A model generated the notes under the pieces. That model did not search any database. It was given only the letters and a program-made list of their open reading frames with translations, and had not been told where the DNA came from. Below are positions 34,364-45,623 of a DNA stretch of 64,000 nucleotides, piece after piece. Within the stretch, counting starts at the first letter, position 1, and each line of letters starts with the position of its first letter. The translations under genes and the position numbers were made by a program. Source of the DNA: Sparassis latifolia (Eukaryota > Basidiomycota > Agaricomycetes > Polyporales > Sparassidaceae); NCBI GenBank assembly GCA_018466975.1, contig JAENRS010000020.1, forward strand, positions 159,904 through 223,903, in the 5' to 3' direction.

Positions 34364-37300
34364 ATGTCTGCAGCGCTCAACGCTCGCTCGGACTTATCCG
34401 CCCAGTCACTAGGCAGCCACCCCGACCTCTCACTCAACTCCTTCGTCTCAGGCTTCTCCACGCCCGGGCGCAACCTCAGGATACCATCAACATCCTCGCA
34501 GACCACAGCAACGTCATCTGCACCACTCTCTACGCCATCTCCACCCAGCGGCTTGACGACATTCGCGAAGAGGAGAGCAGAGGAAGCCTCGCAGATCGCC
34601 AAGAGCTTCGTCCATGAGGACGACGGCGAGGACGTGGAGGGCGACGTGCTCGACACTCCAGGGAGGGAAAAACGGTGGGGAGATGCGGCGGAGACGCCAG
34701 GGCGTGCCAAACGGACTCGTAGTAGGGCGAAGAACGGCGTGCTTACGCTACGCGACCAGGAGAAGGTGCGTCTCTTTGACGTGTTCTAAAGGGGAGCGGT
34801 ATGGGCAACAAACATGGTGTGTCTCGGGCACGCAGGACGTGATTCTGCTTCCAACGGGGTAAAACGCGTGTCGGGGGCGTGCCCAGCGACACCAATATCC
34901 GTCCACGCCCCTTCTCCATAGCCACGTTCCCCATCCTATCTAATCTCGTACTAACACCCAACAATTTCTCCGCACAGCACATCGACAGCCTGAAGAAGGA
35001 AAACTTCAGCATCAAGCTCAAAGTACACTTCCTCGAAGAGCGCCTCGCGCAGCTCGCCCCTGACCAGATCGAAGCAGCGCTCAAGCAGAATATCCACCTC
35101 AAGATCGAGGTGCAGCAGCGCGGGATGGAGATGAAGAAGCTCAAGAAGCTCGTGCTCGAGCTCGAGCGCGAACTCGAGCGCCTGCAGCGCGGCTCGGGCG
35201 GCGCGTCTGCGCGCGCGCGTGAACTCGAGGAGAAGATCGATGAGCGTGAGCGTGAATTGCGCGAGTTGCGCCGTAGGCGCTCGTTTGGCACACCGGACGG
35301 CGCGCTGCGGGACGTCGAGGCGCGCAATGCGGAGCTGGAGGAGGAGCTGGATGTCGTGCGGCGGCTGCTCGAGGAGAATGCGGAGGAGATGGAGCGCCTG
35401 CGGGACCTTGTGGAGGGCCGCGAGGACGACGGGGGGAACTCGCGCGTGCGGAGACGAGTCGAGGAGCTTGAGGGGGAGAACGAGGAGCTCCGGGAGAAGA
35501 TGGACGCGTTGGAGGAGCTGGTGACGCATAGGAATGACGAGAAGGAGGAGTTGGCGGACGAGATCGAAGCGCTGAGGCTGGAGCTGGAGGATACGCAGCG
35601 CCGGCGGGAGGCGGAGTCCATCGAGCGGAGCCAGAGTCGCGCGCAGGTTTGGGAGGAGAGGGAGGAGCGGGAGGCGGTAGAGGAGGACTTGAACGCCGTG
35701 CGGGATAAGCTCGCAGCGGCCCAGATAGAGCTGCAGCAGAAGGAGGACGACGTTGACATGCGGAATCGAGAGATCGAAGAGCTCGTGGCTGAGCACACCC
35801 GCATCATCGACCAAGTAGATGAGGACTGGAGAGGCGAAGTCGAAGAAGCGAGAGCCCAGGTAGAGGAGCTGAAAGACGTTCGTGACCGCTTTCTTTCAAG
35901 TCTCCTCTTACTGACGCTGTTGTGATTACCTCACAGGTGTTGGAGCAACGCGATGCCGAGGCGAAGGAGCTCCGTATGCACATCGCCGAATTCGAGGCAG
36001 ACTCCGCTGACATACACGAAAAGTTCGAAGCGGCGCTCGCCCATCTCGAACGCGAATCGGAGGAGAAGGACGCCGAGATCGAGGCTGCCAACCGGGAGAT
36101 CGAGAAGCTCGGCGAGCAGGTGTACGTTCTCGAGGAGGAAAACGACCACCTGAGGGAGGAGAGCGAGCGGATACGAGAGGATGAGGCCGCGGAAAAAGAA
36201 CGCCTCGAGGCGCTGTGCGCGGCACTCAAAGAGGTACTGCGTCCCCGATATCAGGCCATAGTTTACCCACTGACACCGGCAAATTGCAGAAATCTGCGTC
36301 TTATAAGGCACAACTCCAGGAGCTCAATGACCTGTACGAATCCCGCAGCCAAGAGATCCAAACCTATCGCTCGCGCTCGGAAGAGCTCGCCCAACACATC
36401 GAGAACGTCGTGGCGGAGCTCAAGCGTGAACGCGGTATTCGCGAGAGCCTCGAAGGCGACCTCGACAAGGCAGAGAAGGAGCACGACGCGGCTCTGCGCC
36501 GCGAACAACGCGCACTAGAAGCGAAGGAGTCCGCGCTGCAGTCCGCGCTGAACGATCTCGCGCGCGCGCAGTCGCTGCTCACGCAGCGCGAGAGCGACCT
36601 GGCGGCAGTACAAAACGCGCTGCAGACTCTCGAGACGGAATCGAAGAAGCTCGGCGAGACGCACACGACCGCGCGCTTCTCGCTCCAGCTCGAGGTCGAC
36701 CGATTGCACCGCGACCTCGAGCGGCTCGAAGACGAGCTCGCGCGCGCGCGCAAGGAGCTCGACGAGCGCGAGGGCAAGAGCCGCGACCGCGATGGCGTGC
36801 TCGACAAGCTGCACTCGGAGAACCGCGAGCTCTCGTCGCAACTCGCCGCGCAGACCCAGGCGCGCATGAACGTCTCGGAGAAGCTGGACGACGCGCAGGC
36901 GAGCGTGCGCGCGGCGGAGGCCGAGCTGGCGAGCTTCCGCACGAGGGTGGCCGAGCTTGAGCAGCGGCTTGCCAAGGACCAGCGGTCGCTGTTGTCCGCC
37001 GAAGCGCAGTATCGTGATCAGCTCACGGAGAGGAACACCCTCCTGCTCACGATTTACCAGTACATGGATAAAATCCTGGGTGTAGACAAGACTCCGGTAA
37101 GGTGTCTTTTCGTCCTTGATATTTGTTTGCAGCTGAAAGATGTTCGCAGAAGAAGAACGGCCAGGCAGAGACCAAGCCGTTCACCAACTTCAGCGTGTTC
37201 CACGACAACCTGATCACCCGACTGAAAGCGCTCAGCCAGATCCAGCTCGACTTCGATAAGCGGTGCAAGGACGCGGAGGGCCGGCACACGGAGAAGCTGA

Positions 37301-37959
37301 ACGACATGCGCAAGCAGCTTGATTTCCGGTGGAAGCAGATCGACAAATTCGAAGGCAGCGTCAAGGCGCTTGCAGAGGCGAAGTCGGTCTGGAGGAAGAA
37401 GCTGAGCGCGAAGGAAGGGGAAGCGGATGCGTTGAAAGTAATGTGTTCTCTACCGGCAATAGATCCGCGTTTACTGACTTTTGGTTCGGCAGGCAACAAA
37501 TGCAGAGTTGCAGGCGCAGCTCGTGGTCGTTCGGAAGCCGGGCCAAGGCGATTCGATGGAGGTACGTGCGCTCACCGCTCGCGTGACGAACGCAGATCGT
37601 CGCGTGAGCAACTTGCAGAACCAGCTGCTGGCGTCTGAAGAAAAGGTCACACTCATGAACCAGAAGACCACAGTGGCTGACAGCAAGTGGGAGGCGCGGG
37701 TTAAGGAATACGAGACGCGCTTGAAGGCGGCAGAGGAGAAAGTCAAGAGGGAGCGACAGGGCGGCAAGGAGCACGCTCTGGATCTCGAGAATCGGGCGAA
37801 GTTCGTTTCTCGATATCGTTCTCTGGGAACCGGCTGATAGTAAATTTTTCCAGGAGCTACCAAAGACAGTTAGAGATCGCCAACAAGAGGATACAGCAGC
37901 TCAACGAGATCATAGGGTCTGTAGGACCCGGCAGCAAGGGATCTTCGCCAAGTCGATGA
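34364..37959 (+). CDS. Cnn_1N coiled-coil protein, gamma-tubulin-complex tether (Mto1/Pcp1 type)
   Basis: Exons 34364-34765, 34978-35877, 35937-36233, 36290-37096, 37150-37437, 37493-37800 and 37854-37959 give 1035 residues in frame. After a disordered leader of about 128 residues comes the centrosomin N-terminal motif (Cnn_1N, about 129-190): LRDQEKHIDSLKKENFSIKL, KVHFLEERL and IEAALKQNIHLKIEV. The rest is almost continuous coiled coil rich in E, R, K and L to the end (KRIQQLNEIIGS). In yeasts and animals, Cnn_1N proteins (Mto1, Pcp1, centrosomin, CDK5RAP2) recruit and activate the gamma-tubulin ring complex at spindle pole bodies and cytoplasmic microtubule-organising centres; the same role is inferred. 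ATG 34364 is the first in-frame ATG after upstream non-coding DNA. Intron 1 (212 nt) is long for this window. Confidence 0.85.
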
Positions 37960-38204
37960 TGCTAGTCGCCCCTTCCTTGCATATCTTGCGGTTTTATAGT
38001 TGTTATACCAGCTCGCTTTCCACATGCTTTCGTGTTACCGATGTCTCTTCTTACGAACTTCAGGGATTGTTTTATAGTGCACTATATTGCCACCCCGCAT
38101 GCGTATGTATTGAGTAATTCTATCCATCGTACACTCACATTCTGCTTTGGTTTTGCTATTATAGCACATTCATACTTCGCATCTTCATAATGAAGTCCGT
38201 GCGA

Positions 38205-39209
38205 TCAGAAATTACCGTGTGTCCAGCCTCCGTCCGCCACGATGATCTACGAAGGTGCAATGAGCCACCCGAGCAGTGCAGAACCAAGCAGGACGTACCT
38301 TGTTTGTCATGTACCCGTTGGACGCGAGCAGGAGGACGATCTCAGCCATCTCGTCGGGCTTCCCGAGTCGCCCGATGGGGATCTTGCTCCGCATCTCGGG
38401 CGTCGGGTTCGCCATCATGGCGGTATCCTCGATGAGTGCGGGCGCGATCGCGTTGGACGTGATTCCGTCTTTGGCGTATCGCAGGGAGAGCCAGTGGACC
38501 AGGCCGTGCAGGGCCGCTTTGGACGATGCGTAGTGGGGTCCGATCACTCCACCGTTACCTTTTAGACAGTGGAAAGATCAGCGGCGTCGGATGCGTGCTT
38601 GATGAAGAGGGTTACCTGCAGCGATACTGATTATGATAGACACGAATTACTATGAATTTCGGGCAAAGGGTCACAGAGAGCGCACCTCGACGTGAAAATG
38701 ACGCGACCGTATTTCTGCGCTTCCATGTGCGGCACGCAGAGCTGCGCGAGCACGTAGCTCGTGCCGGTGTTCGTCCGCCACGTCTCTTCGAACACTTCTA
38801 CGGGCACGTCCTTGATGTCGCCCAGCGGGCCAATCTTGGGCCCCGCGATGCCGTGGTTCGCGAAGAGGATGTCCGGGTGCCCGATCTGCTGCACGACTTC
38901 CGCATGGAGGCGGCGCGCCTCGTCGTAGTTCGACAGGTCTGCCTGGAAGGCGGCGAACCGCGCGTCGGAACTGGCGACAGCCTTGAGGTCGGAGATGAGC
39001 GTGTCTGCCTTGGCGCGCGAGGATGCCGCGTGGTAGTGCACTGCTACTGAGCAGCCGGAGCGGGCAAAGGCGCGTGCAGTCGCCTGCCCGATACCTCCGC
39101 TGTGCCAGATGTGGTAAGTGAGCGAGGTATGATGTAGTATGCGACGTACTTACGTGCAGCCCGTGATGAGGACCAGCTTGCCCTTCAAAGATGATCGGAT
39201 TGCCGCCAT
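38205..39209 (-). CDS. Short-chain dehydrogenase/reductase (FabG-like)
   Basis: Exons (minus) 39154-39209, 38686-39099, 38616-38626, 38299-38558 and 38205-38246 give 260 residues in frame, the usual length for a classical SDR. The cofactor motif TGCTGGIG is split by intron 1. NHGIAGP takes the place of NNAG. The catalytic Ser region SSIAAGNGGVIG, then YASSKAALHG with the Tyr-x-x-x-Lys pair, and GRLGKPDEMAEIV and VADGGWTHGNF at the C-terminus resemble 3-oxoacyl-ACP-reductase-like SDRs. The third exon is only 11 nt (TATCGCTGCAG); without it the Ser region and the frame are lost. Substrate unknown. The gene is convergent with the coiled-coil gene, 245 bp away. Confidence 0.85.
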
Positions 39210-41530
39210 GTCCTCGGTGTTGGTACTAGAATTTCCGCTGGTCCTGCTGCTAGCCTGCTACTGCTACTGCTATGCGTACTGATGTGAATTTTCCCGCGTA
39301 TCTTGCCAAGCGTCCAATGGTTGAAGGCTGAGCAACGTGTGAGCGCGATATGAGGAGTTACCTGTTGTGGCTGGGCCAGATTGCTTATATAGCGACCTCC
39401 ACGGGCCTCCGTCCGGCATTGAGGCGGACACGGCAGTTCTAAGTTTACGGCTCTACCGTGAGTGTATATATGACGTCGATGGCAGCGGCGGACGATATGT
39501 TCGGAAAAAAGGAATGTGAGGCCGGTGCGCCACCGGTTTCCGGCGTCCGCGAACCTCACTGAGTCTACGTTCACCGTGACCAACTGGACCGACTAGCCCT
39601 TACAGAGTGGACTTGACTGATCTCAGCAATAAAATGTATGTCTTTAGGACGGCCGTTCGCCAATTGCCGTCAAAATGGCTAAGATTCACCGCCGCCGTCT
39701 GGCTTCTGACTGACATCTGTTGAAATTACTTCGATAATTGATAATAAAAGAAAAGGAGAAATTCGATCACGGAGAGACTGCGCTCGATGCGGACGTTCAA
39801 GCTAAGGTCGAGTGACAGCTTGAGCGCATTTCCGCGCATATTCTGACTCGCATGCGTTCAGATACATATGCATATTGCAATTGATGGAATCAGTTACGAA
39901 AGGTAGCCAACAATGATTATACTGCTCACCGAGGGTTTTGCACCGGCTGCGACCCATTCTCATATCCTGGGACTGCGTTTGGGGATAACGACAGTGTCTC
40001 GGGATGACTTACCTGCCATTTACTGGGGACCTGTCCCCGGAGGGTGTCTTAAGCCGCATTTTCCCCCGATCTGTCTTCAACTTGTGCGTAGCTCCGTTCT
40101 TATCCTGATTCTTTTTGTTTTGTTTCCTCTTTCGGTCCAGATCTCCGAGAATAATTTTGCGCAAGGTAGTTATAACCTGGGTTGTTAACTGGGTGACAAC
40201 CTGGTGAAGAACCTGAAGCTGAAGTTGGTATGTTACTACCTGTAAGAGAACTGTACCAGTGCCTCCGGACAGGTCTACAATGATTTTCCGGTGGTCGAAA
40301 AACATAGGATGCTCCAGCCTCGTGAGGCTGAGAGAGACTACCGTAACCATTCGGACACCTTAGCGGTGTTGGATCCATATTTCCAGACTCCACTGCTCAC
40401 AAACATTGGTACGCCGGCACTGTTAATTATCGTCAAAAACACAGTTAATTTCCTCCGACGAGACGTGGGTTATTACCTTGTGAAGAACTCAACGGGTCCT
40501 TATTCCCGAAGCTCTATTTCGGTCATCCTCTCTTGCATGCACCGCCACTCAGCTCAGCATCCTATGCAGCCTCTCCAACACGGGCCTGAGTGCAGCTGCT
40601 AAGCGACCCGGTATACATAGAGTGGGCCAGTGCCGAGCGCATGCACTCGGGCTGGATGCGGGATCGGGCGCAGACGTGTGCCAGGACAGAGACTAGCAAA
40701 TGGCAGAAAAATTGTTGTAGTCATATTTCAGCACGAAAGGAGAAGAAAGATGCGCCTGATTTTGTCCGTAGCACATTCGCGTTTTCCGAGCCCACTGCTC
40801 TCGTCACCGCTTGCGAGCTCCCAGATCAGGGATCTCGCTGTAGAAGTGTCTATATTCGTCGTGAGGAGCCGGGAACCAGGGTCTCGCACCGTAGCTGGAC
40901 TGTAGCAGCGGAAAAAAGTAGGCACCCGCGGGCAGCAGTGCTTATTCGAGAAGAGATAACCCAGTGAACAAGGTGTGTAGCAAGCCGAACGCGAAGCGTA
41001 CTTAGGCTCGTGAACCAGCCTCTACGAGATAGGAGGAAAGAGTTGTTCCACTCTGCATAATACGCACTCACCTACAGTAGTCGCGCTAGAAGCGCGCCCG
41101 TCGAGTCATCCTCGAGGGTGGGATGGACGACGCCCGTACTGTATTTCGCGAAACGACTGGCTACATCATGGCGGTCCTGAAGCACAAGCAGACGCCCTCC
41201 AAGTCCCTGCTGGGCCAATATTTGACTTCGAGAACGAAGGTTGTAAATGTTACTGTAACGATTTGCCCGACATGCTCGGCCAATACTTCATGAAGAATGA
41301 CACTCTTGTGAAGGTTCAGAATAAGGTCTCAAATAAAGACAAAAAAGGGGGGATTCTTTCCTGAAGCTCACACACGGTGTAGCAACTTGAAGAGGCAAGC
41401 AAGAATAATAACTGAGTTTCAATACAGACAAGTAGGCGCCCTTCACTTCTCTGGTGAGGCTAAACTCACTCATCATGGGCGTCCCAAGCTCATTATCGAC
41501 GACGGCGACAAGGACACCAACGAGGACGGC
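39210..41530. other. Long intergenic stretch, no confident gene
   Basis: About 2.3 kb between two divergent genes. A minus-strand open frame at 40100-40393 (PNGYGSLSQPHEAGASYV, NPGYNYLAQNYS) has a protein-like composition and might be an exon of an unknown gene. Around 40165-40230 there are several aacctgg/aacctga repeats. Nothing else supported. Confidence 0.4.
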
Positions 41531-42584
41531 ATGCTCGCAGTTATCCCCCTCATCCCGTTCTTTCTCGCAGCTGGCCTCGGACTCCAAGGCCTTCGCAAAC
41601 GCTCGCTCTCCCCCTCGGGCGCGCTCGCCGCCTTCGTTGTGGGCTTCGTCATGATGGCGGTTCCTCTACGCGTGTTCGGTGTCTCGCTGATCGTGTTTTA
41701 TCTAGTCGGCTCACGCGCGACAAAGATCGGGAAGCAGCTGAAGGCGACGCTCGAAGACGGGCACCAGGAGGCAGGGTACAGGTCCGCAGCGCAGGTGCTG
41801 TGCAACTCGCTTTCTGCACTTGTCGCGAGTATCCTCTGGAGCGCGTTCTTTGTGCCCAAGTCACTTGCATCATTTGTTCTGGCGGGTGCGTTTGAACCTC
41901 AGAAGCCGTACGAATTCGCACAGTGGTGTCCATTGACACCGCCCGAGAGTGCTGCATGGAGCCGCCCGCTGCTTTTCGTAACTGTGGGGTTAGTGAATTG
42001 ACCGTGTCTGTGCTCCTGTACTTATCTATGTATCTAATTACACAGCCATTTCGCGTGCTGCCTGGGTGACACTCTCGCCTCAGAGCTTGGCATCCTGTCT
42101 CGCTCGCCCCCAATCCTCATCACGACGTTGAAGCCCGTGCCACCAGGGACGAACGGCGGGATGTCTGTGACAGGCACGCTCGCGTCTCTCGGTGGTGGAC
42201 TTATAATGGGATTGACCGTCGCCGTCTCTCTGCTCGTGGAAAGCAGCGCATGCAGGGTCCAATGGGTGGACGTTCTGCTGCCCCTACTGGCGTGGGGGAC
42301 TGCGGCAGGTGGAATGGGGTCACTGCTTGACTCGCTCATGGGCGCCACTATCCAGAGCACACGGTATTCTGCCGCAACGAAGCGTATCCTGACAGACGAG
42401 TCGCCCGCGCCTGCGGTAGATGCGGAGGTCAAGGTCGTGAGTGGGGTTGATATCCTCAGCAACAACCAGGTGCGTGTTGTTTTCTTTCAAGCTTGGGATT
42501 GAGAGTGACTTGAATCTTTTGAAGGTGAATTTGTTGTCCTCTATCGTCACCGCAGTCATGCTTGGTGCACTCACCAAAACTTGA
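41531..42584 (+). CDS. TMEM19 / DUF92 family integral membrane protein
   Basis: Exons 41531-41988, 42046-42469 and 42525-42584 give 313 residues in frame. Hydrophobic segments: MLAVIPLIPFFLAAGLGL at the N-terminus, ALAAFVVGFVMMAVPL, SLIVFYLVG, LVASILWSAFFV, PLLFVTVG, ASLGGGLIMGLTVAVSLLV, VDVLLPLLAWGTAAGG and the C-terminal IVTAVMLGALT. The family signature is present as CCLGDTLASELGILS followed by ITTLKPVPPGTNGGMSVTG. Plant and cyanobacterial DUF92 members include the phytyl-phosphate kinase VTE6; fungal and animal TMEM19 function is unknown. ATG 41531 was chosen because it begins the first membrane segment; the frame is open upstream to 41387. The gene ends 128 bp before a TIR element. Confidence 0.88.
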
Positions 42585-42711
42585 ATGGGCATCGACGTCT
42601 TTCAGAGAACACATAAAGGAAATCAATGAGTGCTTGCAATAGACCTATAAGCTGTAGTATGTTACATTACTTTGAAGTACTCTGCTAAGCAAGACCAGTG
42701 CATTTGTTGAG

Positions 42712-43283
42712 GATAATTCTATTGAGAAACCCCCAGAAACCCGGAAACCCCAGAAACCCCCTTAAGTTGCTCAGCAACCTGGTTTCTGTGCAAGGGAGAC
42801 CGTTGACAGCCGGCCGGTTTTGATGGGGAGCCGCGCTTGCAGTCTCTTTCTGAAAGTGAGTAAAGTGCGACCTCCCCGTAGCAGAGGCCTCGCTGCGAAA
42901 TTGTAAGTGAATTCGGGGCTTACCGATCACACAGGAGCTCGGTACACTCTATGTACGTGAACAGGATGCGTCGGGCGGGACTGACAACGCTTACGGCGGG
43001 TGCCAATTTTCCCTCTCCCTCTCCCATTCTTGCGAAAATTTACTTTAAGAATATGGAGAGTGCATGCAGGCAAGGTCTCTCGATCTCTCGTCAACTGCCA
43101 TGAGAAGCTGAGGAGTGAGTCTGCCCTGCCTTCCCACACAAACGATGATGCCAACATGGCCGCCCCAGGAGGGCGTCCGGCCGGAGTCCGAAACTTCCTC
43201 CGGAGAGGGAAACCCCGCAAGTTTCCAAATTGAGGGGTTTCTTGGGGTTTCCGGGTTTCTGAGGGTTTCCCAATAGAATTATC
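42712..43283. mobile_element. 572-bp non-autonomous TIR element with 11-bp TSD
   Basis: The ends are inverted repeats of about 50 bp starting GATAATTCTATTG and continuing through AGAAACCCGGAAACCCC, with a few mismatches. The direct repeat CATTTGTTGAG flanks the element at 42701-42711 and 43284-43294. No transposase is encoded; the open frames inside merely translate the repeats. An 11-bp duplication and long TIRs fit a Mutator-like MITE best; hAT would give 8 bp. Confidence 0.8.
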
Positions 43284-43294
43284 CATTTGTTGAG

Positions 43295-45623
43295 GACACT
43301 AATTGACCTCTACTTAATTGCTATTGGTCGGTGTAGGGCGTCTCCGATCCTTCGGCTCGCCGAAAATGAAATATGACGTCATCGACGCGAGCCCGTGACG
43401 TCGATCCGTCGCGTCGCGAATTGCCGCCGGTGACTCTACATAAGGGACGACCTCGTGTTTCATCCCCCGACGCAACTCTTCCTCTTACCCGCATCATCTA
43501 GGTTGTGCATGTCCAGCTATCTCACTCCTAGTTGACCTTGTCGACAGTTTCGTGTCTGAGGCGTCACTTTGATGCATGAAGGCTCCTCATCGTAAGTGGT
43601 CGTAGACTCGCAGATAATTATCTGATATCGTAGATCTCATGCATTATCTAGCTATTTCCGAATGAGAAATATCAGAATATACTCTTCGAATTCATTCAGC
43701 CTGGTGAACACTGAAAACGGTGGAATCCCCATAGTGCGTCTACGCCAAGAGGCCTCTGTTCCGCCAAGTAAACGAGACGGGAGTGAATGAAAATGCATCG
43801 GAGCGTCCTACATATTCCGAGTGAATGCCTGATGCCGGTTTTCGGTTGTGCATATAATCTGCCTCGAATTATGCATGGCTGAAGATGACGATCCTATGGC
43901 TCACGTGAGTAAATTGTCCTCTGCACCCATCGTCTACGTGTGTTAACGCCGATGGTTCTTGTCTCGGTTAGCTTGGTCGTCTCATAGGCCGGTCGACCGG
44001 TCCGCCTAGCAATGTAACCCCCACACGAACGCGTTTGCGAGGGTGATTATCGGATGCGTTCGACAGGGCTGTGCATGTAGCTCATTTATGGTCAGTCTAT
44101 TCTCAGCATCTGCGTCTTGGTCATATCTATGCAGATTTTAGGCCCCTTTTGCAATCGTCGGTCCGCTAGTCTTCGTTTGGAGTGTCTGCTCAAGGGATTC
44201 TCTGATCCGTTTCACCAATAACGGCCGTGATCTGATGACCTGCAACGTCAGACTTGACATGATCTGGACAACCCCAGTATTATATGCAAGGCCTGGGGCC
44301 CTTGACGAATTTACCTAGGAGAACATGGCCGAATTCTGGACTCATGGCGGTACTTCACTATGGCCTGCCGCATTGTCGGCGTCTCATGTTACGTCTGATC
44401 GGCCCTAGAAACATCCGACCTGGAGGGACAAGGACTTCAGTGCTCGAGATCGTAGCTGCAAGCAGCGCTGTCTCGCATCGAATATTCGTCTCGCAACCGG
44501 TTCGAGAGTAGCATTAGCCCCAGGACCAGGACTGACATCTATACCCCATGGTTCACCAACTCGCTGCTCAGGCTCCAAGCGCTACTCGGATCTTAACATC
44601 AGCCTCTCACCATGTCTTCTTTCGATGCTCCCTATGACTATCTGCATGCAATGAGGCCGAGATATCGATGATTGTGGCTGGCAGTGCACAGGCCTCAGGC
44701 GACCAAGTATATGCAACAAGGGGAATGATGCTCAATTGTTCAAACCTTCTAGCGGGGACACGCCGGCGCTTTTGATACGCATGACATAGAGTCGTGATCG
44801 CGGTTACTGCCTGTGGCTGCCTCCGCTGGAAGCACTCTCACAGCCAAAACCATGTGTATCGATGCGAGAAGTCTATATATCGGGATAGCGAGTCGCTTCA
44901 TCTCGGTCGTTTGCCATGAGTTCGCCGCACCCCCCCTGGCCTCTACCTGCCCTGTTTATGGCTCTGGGAGAGCACATTATATCATCCGGGATGATACGGG
45001 CTATTTTACGAAGGACACGTCCCTTCGGGGGACTCTAGCTCTCACCTGCAGCGGTGATAGAACCTATAAGTAATAAGCGGCTTAGCGTCTTCTGTCCGAA
45101 TTAACGGAGCGTGTCCTGATGTGCGTGGTGCAGCCATCTCGGACATCGAACCATTGATTATGCTTGGGATGCCTCTGGCAATTGCCAGTCTATAGTTTCC
45201 GAAGGGCTTTCATGTGTGTTGGATCAGTTTGTGGCAGTAGTGTACATTAATTCCACGGATCCTGAAAAAGAAGAGCAATTTGCAAAGAGAAGGAGAACTC
45301 GAGAATTGATCCGGGGTGTCAGGGGTCGTGAGACCCCCGCGAGATGTGGTACATGCGGAGTGTGCCATGCAGGGAGTCGAGCTGTCAGTCCTTCTTGCTC
45401 AGTCTCTCACCTCTCCAGCATCTTCGGGTTTCCTGGCTCACTTATTTGTTTGCCAACCTCTCTCTGGCGAGGATATGTCGTGGTGATTTTTTTGCAGCAT
45501 CCTGAAGAGTCGGTTAATTGTCGTCAGTCATATTTGTCGTTGCTGGCGCAGGGTGTTGTCGCAAAGCACTCACAATGGATCCATTCTGCAGCGTCGGTAC
45601 CGGTCTGCGGCAGTGTCGCGCAG
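43295..45623. other. No confident gene; CRE-like sites near 43370
   Basis: A TGACGTCA palindrome near 43373 and a second tgacgtcg about 25 bp on, followed by ctacataagg near 43437, look like a promoter, but no long ORF follows. The frame of the next gene is open from 45216 without a useful ATG before 45624, and a good acceptor (ttttttgcag) lies near 45497, so an upstream non-coding exon is possible. Confidence 0.4.

Noticed and set aside
34743..35814. Long minus-strand open frames (354 and 287 codons) opposite the coiled-coil gene
   Set aside because: Antisense shadows of a GAG/CTC-rich coiled-coil coding sequence; composition is a run of Ser or Leu and no splice logic supports them.
42927..43286. 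119-codon ORF inside the 572-bp TIR element
   Set aside because: It translates the inverted ends and has no protein-like features.
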